This document shows, one piece after another, positions 42,868-51,083 of a stretch of 64,000 nucleotides of DNA. A program made the position numbers and the translations under genes. Positions within the stretch are counted from its first letter, which is position 1, and every line of letters starts with the position of its first letter. Source of the DNA: Rhodococcus sp. SBT000017 (lineage in GTDB: Bacteria; Actinomycetota; Actinomycetes; Mycobacteriales; Mycobacteriaceae); contig NZ_REFU01000001.1 in NCBI RefSeq assembly GCF_003688915.1, positions 1,922,001 through 1,986,000 of the forward strand. The letters run 5' to 3'. Under the pieces are notes generated by a model that made no database searches, had not been told where the DNA came from, and saw only the letters and a list, made by a program, of their open reading frames with translations.

Positions 42868-43842
42868 ATGGTCCAACACGAACGAGCACACGACGTCGGG
42901 GCAAGCATGGACGGTCGCACCCGCCACTACGGCGACTTCTACGCAACAGCACACGAGCCGGTTCGCTCCGCCGATGACAGACCCCTTCTGCTCGTCTGGG
43001 GAAATTGCCAGGCCGAGGCGCTGCGCATCCTCCTCGATTCCGATCCGGACATGCCGCTGCGGACGGTGCGCATCCCTCCTGTGCACGAACTCGAATCCTC
43101 GGACCTGCCTCACATCGACCGCCTCGTGCGCCAGGCGTCGGTGCTGCTCACCCAGCCGGTTCGAGCCGGCTACCGGTCACTGCCGCTGGGGGTGTCCGAC
43201 CTCGCCGAAGCTCTCGCGCCCGACGCCACCGTCATCCGATGGCCGGTGCTCAGATACGCGGGGTTGCACCCCTTCCAGGTCATCGTTCGCCACCCGAGCG
43301 ACCCCGCGGCCGTCCCGAACATGGTGCCGTACCACGACTTACGCACTGTTCTCGCCGCCCATCGCGGCCTCGGCAGCGAGACGGACTGGGACATACCGGT
43401 CTCCGAGGACGGTCTGCGACAGGCAGCCGAAGCGAGCCTCGACGAGTTGCGCCGACGCGAACGCCGGGACACCGACATCGTTGCGTCCGACCTGTTCCGA
43501 GATGCCGGAAGCAACGCCACCCACACGATCAACCATGCGACCAATCCGGTGCTCGGCGCTCTCGCGCAGCGAATACTCGATTATCTGGATACCGGTAGCA
43601 CGGTGCGGGACCCGGGACGCGAATTGCTCGGAGGTGTTCGCGCGCCCGTCGAGGGACGAGTACTGAAAGCACTTGGCCTGCACGGTGATCCGCGGCCGAA
43701 CTGGTCTGTCGACGGCGCTGAATTGTCGCCGGATTCCGTTCACCGCGCTCACCTGCAGTGGTACGCAGTTCGTCCCGAATTCGTCGGTGCGGCGCTCGAA
43801 CGTCACGCCGAGCTGATCCGAACCCTGGAGCTGGCACCGTGA
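42868..43842 (+). CDS. WcbI-family polysaccharide biosynthesis putative acetyltransferase
   Basis: A 324-aa protein whose LLLVWGNCQAEALRILLDSD is the GNCQ signature of the WcbI family; THTINHATNPVLG and the YRSLPLG/MVPYHDL region also fit. WcbI of Burkholderia binds CoA and is thought to acetylate capsule sugars. Here it would modify the product of the surrounding glycosyltransferases. The start is uncertain (ATG 42868 or 42907). Its stop overlaps the start of the bimodular glycosyltransferase by GTGA, so the two are coupled. Confidence 0.72.
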   Translation: MVQHERAHDVGASMDGRTRHYGDFYATAHEPVRSADDRPLLLVWGNCQAEALRILLDSDPDMPLRTVRIPPVHELESSDLPHIDRLVRQASVLLTQPVRAGYRSLPLGVSDLAEALAPDATVIRWPVLRYAGLHPFQVIVRHPSDPAAVPNMVPYHDLRTVLAAHRGLGSETDWDIPVSEDGLRQAAEASLDELRRRERRDTDIVASDLFRDAGSNATHTINHATNPVLGALAQRILDYLDTGSTVRDPGRELLGGVRAPVEGRVLKALGLHGDPRPNWSVDGAELSPDSVHRAHLQWYAVRPEFVGAALERHAELIRTLELAP

Positions 43843-46160
43843 CCGGGTCGATACATCATCTGGTGATGGGGCCGGTCGAGCACGGCGTCGTCCGCTGCGC
43901 ACGCGAATTGGCCTCCGCAACAGCGAGTCCGGTGATCTCCGATCTCGAGCATCTTCCCCTCGACACTGCGATCCACGTGCACTTCACCGACCGGTTGTTC
44001 GGCCGCACTGCACAGGAGGCAGCGGATGCCTTCGTCACCTTCGCGCAGCGGCACCGCGCACCGATCACCCTCACGGTGCACGATGTCCCGCAGGCATCCG
44101 ACGGCCACGCATTCGAGGCGCGTACGCACTGCTATCGACGGGTGATCGACTGCGCGGCGACGGTGGTGGTCTCCAGCATGCACGAGCGACTGCTGCTCGA
44201 GGACGTCCTGGACCGTCGGCACGACGTTCGGGTGATCCCTCTTCCGATCGGACGTGCTGCGGCGCGGACCGCAGACCCCGTCGCCCCGCGGAGAGTCGTC
44301 GGTGTACTCGGATTCGTCTATCCGGGTAAGGGGCACGAGGAGGTACTCGGTGCCGTGACATCGCTGGACGCCGACGTCGACGTTCTCTCGATCGGGTCCG
44401 CGTCACCGGGCCACGAATCCATGATCGGCGAACTCAGCTCTGCTGCAGAGCAACTCGGTCGATCGTTCACCTCGACCGGTTTCGTTCCCGATGCCGAGCT
44501 GGACGAGATCCTGAGGTCGGTCGCGATTCCCGTCGCATTCCACCGACACGTATCGGCATCGGGTTCGATCAATTCCTGGATCGCGGCGGGCCGTCGACCA
44601 CTCGTCCCGCGCGGTCGGTACGTGGAGGAGATGGAGGCCAACTCCCCCGGCGCGCTGTGGATTCACGAGAATTCGGTCGAAGGCCTCGCCGCTGCGATGG
44701 CGGAGGCTCTACGCCATCCCGACAGGACTTGGCAGAAGGACGACGTGGTCACCTACCCCACACTCGAGCAGGCAGCCGCGCTGTACCGCGCATTGTTCGA
44801 CGAACGGTGCGCGACAGCGGCGAAGGAGCTACCCGACGGCCGATGGGTGGTACCGGGCAATCGGTGGGATCTCGCCCCGCCTGTCGATCGCAACCCGCGA
44901 GTGTCCGTGGTGATCCCGTACTTTCGCCAGCAGCGTCAGCTGGAGTTCGTACTCACCGCGCTGACACTGCAGAGCTACCCGGCAACCCTGCTCCAGGTGA
45001 TCGTGGCAGACGACGGCTCGCCCGACGCACCGGACGTCGATGCCTTTCGGTCCGCTCTCGACATCACCGTCGTTCGACAGGAGGATCTCGGCTTTCGCGC
45101 GGCGGCTGCACGCAATCTCGGCGCATCGGCCGCCGACGGGGAGATTCTGTGTTTTCTGGACGCGGACACCGTCCCCGAGCCCGAGTACATCGCGGAATCG
45201 GTACGGCTGACCGGAGCAGTTCCTGATGCCCTCACCGTGGGTCGGCGACGCCACGCCGATCTGACGGGCTGGTCCGCCGAGGACGTGGCCGAGTGGTTCG
45301 GCGGCGGATCGTCCGCACCGCCGGAATTGTCGGAGCCGGGGTGGCTTCGGGACGGGTACGTCCGCTCGCGCGATCTGCTCGATGCCGATCGGCGTTCGTA
45401 CCGGTACATCATCAGCGCCGTCATGTCGTGCAGCCGTCAGCTGTTCTGCGAGATCGGTGGATTCGACGAGACCTTCGTCGGATACGGCGGAGAGGACTGG
45501 GATTTCGCGCATCGCGCCTATGACGCCGGTGCCGTCCTGGCCCACCTGCCCCGTGCGGTCGCCTGGCACGACGGACCCGAATGGGCCGAGCGGACGGGCG
45601 GGGATCGCGAACGCAAGAATCTCGAAGCCCTGATGCTGTCCTCGCGTATCACCGACCCCGCGGCTCGCACTCACGGCCTCGTCTACGCGGTGCCCGAGAT
45701 CGTCGTGGTCGTCGATTCCACCGGACACAGCTCGGCCTCGCTGCTCGCCACGGTCGGATCCGTTCTGCGCGAGCGAGATTGTGCGGTGTGGATAGACGGT
45801 CCGGACGCGGTGTCGTTGCGAGAGCAGTGGGGCGACGTCGACCCACGCATTCATCTGGGTCGGCCCGACAACACCGGCCGCAGCCACATCGTCGTGCACG
45901 TGCGCGGACTCGTACTGTTCGGAGAGCACGCTCTGCGGCGAATGCTGGCAACCGGTGCCGATCGCATGACCGTGGACGTCGGCGGCAGCGGTGTCGTCGA
46001 GTGTCGCAGTTCGCGTTCGAGTGCGCGTGCGGCGCGGTGGGCCGATGCGCTCGGTCGTGATCCGCTCGACGTTGCCGAGGATCTCTTCGGGCACATGCAC
46101 CGCACGGCCGTCGAATTCGGGATCTCGACCGGTGAACATCAACCGAATCTGTCCTGGTGA
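43839..46160 (+). CDS. Bimodular glycosyltransferase (GT-B plus GT2)
   Basis: A 773-aa protein with two enzyme modules. Residues about 1-345 resemble a GT-B transferase (VVGVLGFVYPGKGHEEVLGA, GFVPDAELDEILRSVAIPVA). Residues about 365-620 are a GT2/GT-A domain: VSVVIPYFRQQRQLEFVLTA, VIVADDGSPD, the DxD motif in GEILCFLDADTVPEPEYIAE, and GGFDETFVGYGGEDWDFAHR. The last 150 residues have no assigned domain. Such a protein could add two sugars in sequence. No membrane segment is seen. The GTG start overlaps the WcbI-like stop. Confidence 0.82.
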   Translation: MTGSIHHLVMGPVEHGVVRCARELASATASPVISDLEHLPLDTAIHVHFTDRLFGRTAQEAADAFVTFAQRHRAPITLTVHDVPQASDGHAFEARTHCYRRVIDCAATVVVSSMHERLLLEDVLDRRHDVRVIPLPIGRAAARTADPVAPRRVVGVLGFVYPGKGHEEVLGAVTSLDADVDVLSIGSASPGHESMIGELSSAAEQLGRSFTSTGFVPDAELDEILRSVAIPVAFHRHVSASGSINSWIAAGRRPLVPRGRYVEEMEANSPGALWIHENSVEGLAAAMAEALRHPDRTWQKDDVVTYPTLEQAAALYRALFDERCATAAKELPDGRWVVPGNRWDLAPPVDRNPRVSVVIPYFRQQRQLEFVLTALTLQSYPATLLQVIVADDGSPDAPDVDAFRSALDITVVRQEDLGFRAAAARNLGASAADGEILCFLDADTVPEPEYIAESVRLTGAVPDALTVGRRRHADLTGWSAEDVAEWFGGGSSAPPELSEPGWLRDGYVRSRDLLDADRRSYRYIISAVMSCSRQLFCEIGGFDETFVGYGGEDWDFAHRAYDAGAVLAHLPRAVAWHDGPEWAERTGGDRERKNLEALMLSSRITDPAARTHGLVYAVPEIVVVVDSTGHSSASLLATVGSVLRERDCAVWIDGPDAVSLREQWGDVDPRIHLGRPDNTGRSHIVVHVRGLVLFGEHALRRMLATGADRMTVDVGGSGVVECRSSRSSARAARWADALGRDPLDVAEDLFGHMHRTAVEFGISTGEHQPNLSW

Positions 46161-46245
46161 CGGGGAATACGACGCGGCGGCCACTGATGGAAGAATGGAT
46201 GTCCGCGCTCGTCGGGGACGACGTAACAGCAAGGTCGGGTGAATT

Positions 46246-46476
46246 GTGAACAGAACGCTGTATTCGATGATCTGGATGATGGCGATCATCGCCTTGATTG
46301 CATTGATCTGGGGCACAGTCGGTTACGTGTACGCCGACGAACATCCGTTGCGCCGTGCGGCGTTCGTGGGCGGCGGAGTGTTGATCTCGGGATGGCTGAT
46401 CGTGTTCGCTGCCGTGGGTATCAAGATCTCGCGTCTGAAAGCGCGCCGGAGAGCGAGCAACTCCGACGACGACTGA
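46246..46476 (+). CDS. Small two-helix membrane protein (76 aa)
   Basis: MNRTLYSMIWMMAIIALIAL and RRAAFVGGGVLISGWLIVFA contribute two transmembrane helices (about residues 7-29 and 40-59), followed by a basic cytoplasmic tail (KARRRAS) and Asp residues. The start is GTG at 46246. I recognise no family. It lies 85 nt after the glycosyltransferase gene on the same strand and could be its membrane partner, or independent. Confidence 0.6.
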   Translation: MNRTLYSMIWMMAIIALIALIWGTVGYVYADEHPLRRAAFVGGGVLISGWLIVFAAVGIKISRLKARRRASNSDDD

Positions 46477-46600
46477 CGACTCGGCCGGGGTGCGGATTGA
46501 GAACGCCATGGACGGGTACTCCGCTTCGAAGTCTCGACGCGCGATCGCCGGTCACCTGCTCGTCGAGTTCCTCTCAGTCAGTGCCGAGCAAGGGTTCTCG

Positions 46601-47314
46601 ATGGTCAATCAGCGCAGTACGTCGAAGCAGCACGGTATGTCGGTACAACCGGCGACTCGTGAAGAGTATCTGTCGACGTGGTCGACGCTGCACAACGGCA
46701 TCGATCCTTCCTCGTCTGCGCTGGTCTCGGGTTGGCTTCGCGTCGTGTATTCGCTGAGCGCGCCGCTGGTTCGCGCGTCCGTCTCCGCCCACACCGTCAC
46801 CCTCACCGCCGTGGTCGTGGCAGGGGCGGCGGTGGCGCTGTCGCGACCCGGCACCTCGGCACCGTTGATCGCAGCCGTGCTGATCGTGATCTCCGGCCTG
46901 CTCGACGGTATCGACGGCGGTGTCGCGATGATCGGCCGGTCCCAATCCCAGTGGGGGTACCTGCTCGATACCGTCGCCGATCGCTGCAGCGACCTGCTGC
47001 TGCTGGCGAGCGGTCTCGCTCTGGGAGCCCCGATGCCGCTCGTCGTCGCGGTCGGGGTGGTGACGTTGCTGCACGAGATGGCACGTGCTCGCGCGGTGGG
47101 TTCCGGCATCGAGGATGTCGGCTTCCTGACAATATGGGAACGTCCTTCGCGGGTGATCGCTGCTGCGGTCACGGCGACGGTTGCCGGTGCCGCTCCGGCT
47201 GCTGCCGGAACATCGGCGACCATCGGAATGTCGGTGACGTGCGCGCTCGCGGTCGTCGGGTTCAGCCAGTTGATGTTCGGGTTGCATCGTCGGGCCGATC
47301 GAAATCGGCGGTGA
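46601..47314 (+). CDS. CDP-alcohol phosphatidyltransferase-family membrane protein
   Basis: A 237-aa membrane protein with about five hydrophobic segments. The CDP-alcohol transferase motif is present as DGIDGGVAMIGRSQSQWGYL followed by LDTVAD: Asp102, Asp105, Gly119, Asp123 and Asp127 are in register, but the usual Arg after Ala is Met110. The family makes phospholipids by swapping CMP for an alcohol. The ATG at 46601 has AAGGG upstream; ATG 46637 is an alternative. The last 53 nt overlap the convergent BrkB-like gene. Substrate unknown. Confidence 0.72.
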   Translation: MVNQRSTSKQHGMSVQPATREEYLSTWSTLHNGIDPSSSALVSGWLRVVYSLSAPLVRASVSAHTVTLTAVVVAGAAVALSRPGTSAPLIAAVLIVISGLLDGIDGGVAMIGRSQSQWGYLLDTVADRCSDLLLLASGLALGAPMPLVVAVGVVTLLHEMARARAVGSGIEDVGFLTIWERPSRVIAAAVTATVAGAAPAAAGTSATIGMSVTCALAVVGFSQLMFGLHRRADRNRR

Positions 47315-48098
47315 CCAGCCAGCCGGCGAGGGCCAGCACATGGAACACGAACATCCACAACATGATTGCGACCCCGCCGCCGATCGCGGTGAGGCCTCCG
47401 AACGGCGCACCCAGGTCCACCGGTATCGCCAGGAACAAGATGAATCCGTGTACGAATCCGGTGACGATGGACGAGGTGACGAGTGATCCGACGATCAACG
47501 CCCGCCAGCCCACCGCACGTGGCGCAATCACGCGATAGGTCCAGGCCAGGGGGACCGACAGGATCACCCACAGGCAGTTGAAGCCGAGGAATACACGCAG
47601 CGCCATGGCACCGACTCCGCCGCCCCCGGTCGATGCGTCGAGCAACCGCGCAACGCAGAGGACCCCCGCCAGCAAGACCGGTGCGGCGGCGAAGAACGGC
47701 ACCATCGCCAACCGACCCCGCCAACCGGTGAACGATTCTCTGGTCGGAGCGAAGCGCACGATCGCCCGGCGCAGACCCTCCCCGTAGAAGGTTGCGGGGA
47801 AGATGGCGATCAGGACACCGATCGGGCCGAGTTCGACTCCGGCCGTGGCCAATCCATCCACCGCCGCGCGAGCGCCGAGGGCGTCGGGCAACAACGCCGA
47901 CATGGCGTCGAATCCGCCGCGTACCCAGTCCGCCGACACCAACAGAGTGCAGGCGCGGATGGTCAGGAGCAGCAGCGGCACCACAGCGATGACGGCATAG
48001 AAGGTCAGGCCGCCCGCGATCAGGGTGGTGTCCTCGCGGGCGAACCCGGCTTTGATCGCGCCGACTGCCCGCGTTGCCCTGGTACGTATCGAGGTCAT
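47262..48098 (-). CDS. YihY/BrkB-family membrane protein
   Basis: A 278-aa integral membrane protein with six hydrophobic segments. DTTLIAGGLTFYAVIAVVPL and FYGEGLRRAIVRFAPTRESF match the YihY/BrkB (UPF0761) family, formerly annotated as RNase BN. LWVILSVPLAWTYRVIAPRA and the GGGVAIMLWMFVFHVLALAG helix follow. Function is unproven; transport or lipid roles have been suggested. It converges on the CDP-alcohol transferase gene with a 53-nt overlap and lies 39 nt downstream of the Ohr-like gene on the same strand. Confidence 0.82.
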   Translation of the reverse strand: MTSIRTRATRAVGAIKAGFAREDTTLIAGGLTFYAVIAVVPLLLLTIRACTLLVSADWVRGGFDAMSALLPDALGARAAVDGLATAGVELGPIGVLIAIFPATFYGEGLRRAIVRFAPTRESFTGWRGRLAMVPFFAAAPVLLAGVLCVARLLDASTGGGGVGAMALRVFLGFNCLWVILSVPLAWTYRVIAPRAVGWRALIVGSLVTSSIVTGFVHGFILFLAIPVDLGAPFGGLTAIGGGVAIMLWMFVFHVLALAGWLVTADFDRPDDATRTSTG

Positions 48099-48137
48099 CT
48101 CGCGCGGGCACAGAGGGACACGCCGACCGTCACCGCG

Positions 48138-48530
48138 TCACTCAAGGGTGATGTCCACTCCGTCGATGACCTTGAGAAACGGGCAGATCGAGGTTGCCTG
48201 CGCCAACACTGCTTCGGCGTCATCGGTGCCGGGAAGAGATACCGCGAGGGCGAACCTCGCGTCGTAGCCGGATGCGTCCGAGTCGGTGAGTACGACGGTG
48301 CCCTTCACCGCCAGTTCGTCGACGCTACCTCCGACGGTTCCGAGCGCGATTCGCAGAGATTCGACCAAGCAGCTAGACAATGCGGCGGCCATCAGCTGTT
48401 CCGGGTTGGTGTGCTCCCCCGGCCCACCGAGTTGCTTCGGTTCGCGTACACCGAGGGACAGAACCCCGTCGTCGGAGGTGACTCCCGTCGCGGTGGCAGA
48501 GACAGTTGCGGTGTACAGCTCGGTGTTCAT
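48138..48530 (-). CDS. OsmC/Ohr-family peroxiredoxin
   Basis: A 130-aa thiol peroxidase. Cys54 (MAAALSSCLVESLRIAL) and Cys116 (ATSICPFLKVIDGVDI) are the two redox cysteines at the spacing expected for Ohr/OsmC proteins, and GGPGEHTNPEQL is the family substrate-binding loop. It would reduce organic hydroperoxides using lipoylated or low-molecular thiols. No OhrR regulator is adjacent. Ohr versus OsmC subclass is not certain. Confidence 0.85.
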   Translation of the reverse strand: MNTELYTATVSATATGVTSDDGVLSLGVREPKQLGGPGEHTNPEQLMAAALSSCLVESLRIALGTVGGSVDELAVKGTVVLTDSDASGYDARFALAVSLPGTDDAEAVLAQATSICPFLKVIDGVDITLE

Positions 48531-48633
48531 CGATGTCGGATGTCCAGTCGGCAGCCGATCGAAACCGCCGGGGTTCGTGCGCCCGAGACGAAACCGAAAG
48601 GTACGTGTCGATCTTCACACATCGGACACATCA

Positions 48634-48659
48634 GTTTGACCGAACCTACCGACGGGTAA
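48634..48659 (+). promoter_or_regulatory. SigB/SigF-type promoter before the ferritin-like gene
   Basis: GTTT (48634-48637), a 16-nt spacer and GGGTAA (48654-48659) match the stress sigma factor pattern. The gene starts 85 nt downstream with AAAGGGGAG before its ATG. Confidence 0.5.
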
Positions 48660-48743
48660 CGCTGCTGTCAGGGCCGAGCATCACGCTGTGACCCACAGGC
48701 ATCGGCCAGAGAAAATCGACCACCCAACCGAAAGGGGAGCACC

Positions 48744-49697
48744 ATGAGCACATCCACGTTGATCGCACAGTTGCGCATTGCACTGCAGCTGACCAATACC
48801 GAGATCCAGATCGCGGAAACTCGCGTCGTTCAGGCGCGCACCGAGGCGGTACGCAGGGAGTTGACTCAGAACGCCGCAAACGGCCGCGAGCGCGCGGCAG
48901 CCATCGAAGAAGCCCTTCGCGGACTCGGCGGACTGCCCGAACTCGTCGCACCGTTCCTGGGGCGCACACTCGCTGCCGTCAAGACGGTCGCGGAGCAGGC
49001 GCAGCCGTTCGACGAGGCCCTGCTGGGCGATCTCGCCCTCGAGCAGCAGCTGCTGGGCCGCGCCAAGTACATCAAGGCACTGGCCACGGCAGCGAACGAG
49101 CCCACCGTCGTCGCACTGGCGACCCGGCTGGCCACGGCGCACAGCGCAACGGTGGAATGGCTCGAGACGGTGCTCGCGGAAGACGCCCTCGGCGGACCCG
49201 CAGCGCTGCGTCGTACTCCGTTCCAGGCCGCCGCAGGCACCGCGGTCAAGATCGTCAACGCTCCGGCAACGTGGTCGGCTCGCAATCTCGACCGTGCACT
49301 GGACGCAGCTCGCGCCACCCCGGACCGCCTCGCCGCACTTCTCGGCCGCGGCGCTCACGCCGGTGACGTGGCAGTCAAGACGCTGACGGCAAGCCGCGAT
49401 GCAGCACTCGAGGCAGCCGAGGACGTCACCCGTAGCGAGGGAGTCGATACCGTCGCCGACGCGATCCACACCGCACGATCGGCCGGCGGAACCCTCGACG
49501 CCGACGAGCTGCCGATCGCCGACTACGACGACCTGAACGTCTCGGACGCCGTCGCCGCCATCAAGGACCTCACGAACCCGACCGACGTTCGCACCGTCGT
49601 GACGTACGAAGAGGCACACAAGAACCGCCACGGAGTCGTGTCCGCAGGACAGACACGCGTGGCAGCAATCGCCAAGGATGTCATCTCCATCGACTGA
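48744..49697 (+). CDS. Ferritin-like domain protein (actinobacterial, 317 aa)
   Basis: A soluble, almost fully helical protein. The first 150 residues form a four-helix bundle (LIAQLRIALQLTNTEIQIAE, EALLGDLALEQQLLGRAKYI, ATRLATAHSATVEWLETVLA) with Glu and His residues that could bind a di-iron site. The C-terminal half is more variable and helical. This layout is known in actinobacteria as a ferritin-like protein of unknown role, often stress-induced. A SigB/SigF-like promoter and a strong AAAGGGGAG site precede it. Confidence 0.7.
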   Translation: MSTSTLIAQLRIALQLTNTEIQIAETRVVQARTEAVRRELTQNAANGRERAAAIEEALRGLGGLPELVAPFLGRTLAAVKTVAEQAQPFDEALLGDLALEQQLLGRAKYIKALATAANEPTVVALATRLATAHSATVEWLETVLAEDALGGPAALRRTPFQAAAGTAVKIVNAPATWSARNLDRALDAARATPDRLAALLGRGAHAGDVAVKTLTASRDAALEAAEDVTRSEGVDTVADAIHTARSAGGTLDADELPIADYDDLNVSDAVAAIKDLTNPTDVRTVVTYEEAHKNRHGVVSAGQTRVAAIAKDVISID

Positions 49698-49719
49698 TGT
49701 AGCTTGATCGACCCTTCTG

Positions 49720-49767
49720 CGAATACCGATGCGGCCCGTGAACTTCCGGGCCGCATCGCTGTATTCG
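49720..49767. terminator. Bidirectional terminator
   Basis: CGAATAC-CGATGCGGCCCG pairs with CGGGCCGCATCG-CT-GTATTCG around a short loop, about 18 paired bases with a 2-nt bulge. It separates the convergent ferritin-like and alcohol dehydrogenase genes. Confidence 0.8.
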
Positions 49768-49776
49768 AAGCACACG

Positions 49777-50959
49777 CTAGGGCTTCAGTAGCACCTTGAT
49801 GGCACCGTCCTGCTTCTTCTGGAAGATCTCGTATGCATGCGGAGCCTCCTCGATCGAGAGCTCGTGCGTGGCGAACGAATCGACGCCGAGAGGATCGTCG
49901 TCGCCGAGCAACGGCATGATGTCGTCGACCCACTTCTTGATGTTCGCCTGCCCCATGCGGAGCTGAATCTGCTTGTCGAACATGGTCATCAGCGGCAGCG
50001 GATCGGCCATGCCGCCGTACACCCCGATGATCGAGATGGTTCCGCCGCGGCGGACGATGTCGATTGCCGAGTACAGCGCGCCGAGTCGATCGACACCGGC
50101 CTTCTGCATCATCGGCGCGGCCACGGCGTCCGGGAGCATTCCGACGATCTGCTGTGCGAGTTTGCCGACCGGAGATCCGTGTGCCTCCATGCCCACCGCA
50201 TCGATGACCGAGTCCGTGGCCCCGGCCGTCGGTCATCTCGCGGATGACGTCGCCGACGCCACCGCTGTGCTCGGCCAGGTTCACCGTCTCGATTCCCCGT
50301 GCCGCGGCGCGGGCGAGTCGCTCGGGTACGAGGTCGACGGCGATCACTCGCGCGCCTTTGTGCTGTGCGATGCGCGCTGCCATGTCTCCGATGGGCCCGA
50401 GGCCGAGGACGGTCACCGATCCCCCGTCGGGAATTGCCGCGTATTCGACCGACTGCCATGCGGTGGGCAACACATCGGAGAGGTACACGAATCGCGAATC
50501 CGGCGGGCCCTCCGGCACTTTGATGTGCGTGAACTGTGCCTGCGGGACGCGAAGGTACTCGGCCTGACCGCCGGGGACCTGACCGTAGAGCTTGGAGAAG
50601 CCGAACAGTGCTGCGCCCATTCCCTGTTCGCGAACCTGGGTGGTCTCGCACTGGGTGTACAGGCTCGAATTGCACATGTAGCAGTGCCCGCAGGAGATCT
50701 GGAACGGAATGACCACTCGGTCTCCGACTGCCAAATCCCCTGTCTGCGAGCCGACTTCCTCGACGATGCCCATCGGCTCGTGGCCGAGGATGTCACCTTC
50801 GTCCATGAAGGCACCGAGTGTTTCGTACAGATGCAGGTCCGAACCGCAGATATTGGTGGTCGTGATCTTCACGATCGCGTCCGTCGGCAGTTCTATCCGC
50901 GGATCGGGAACGGTGTCCACGCTGACTTTCCTCTTGCCTTGCCAGGTCACTGCGCGCAT
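49777..50959 (-). pseudogene. Zinc-dependent formaldehyde/alcohol dehydrogenase, frameshifted
   Basis: The first part, from ATG 50959 (MRAVTWQGKRKVSVDTVPDP), carries catalytic zinc ligands Cys38, His60 and Glu61, structural zinc ligands Cys90, 93, 96 and 104, and the NAD fold VTVLGLGPIGDMAARIAQHK. The frame is lost near 50217-50224 after MTDGRG; deleting one base restores DSVIDAVGMEAHGSP and the full C-terminus, giving about 393 aa, the size of glutathione-independent formaldehyde dehydrogenase-like enzymes. Codon use is normal on both sides, so this is a recent mutation or a sequencing error rather than an old relic. Confidence 0.78.
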
Positions 50960-51012
50960 GTGGTCCTTCCGATGGAACGACTCCGAAGTTCGATGTCGTG
51001 CACTGCGCATTG

Positions 51013-51026
51013 CCTGTCGTGACAGG
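51013..51026. promoter_or_regulatory. Palindrome CCTGTC-GT-GACAGG
   Basis: A perfect 6-2-6 inverted repeat in the gap between the divergent dehydrogenase and haem-oxygenase-fold genes. It may be an operator for either; there is no adjacent regulator gene to assign. Confidence 0.35.
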
Positions 51027-51049
51027 TCACAAACACGCAGGCCGTCAGT

Positions 51050-51075
51050 GGTTGGTACCGGCCGGCAACGGGTAG
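51050..51075 (+). promoter_or_regulatory. SigB/SigF-type promoter, leaderless
   Basis: GGTT (51050-51053), 16 nt and GGGTAG (51070-51075) match the stress sigma factor pattern. The ATG of the downstream gene begins 8 nt later, so the transcript would have almost no leader, which explains the poor ribosome site. Confidence 0.45.
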
Positions 51076-51083
51076 CCACCACT

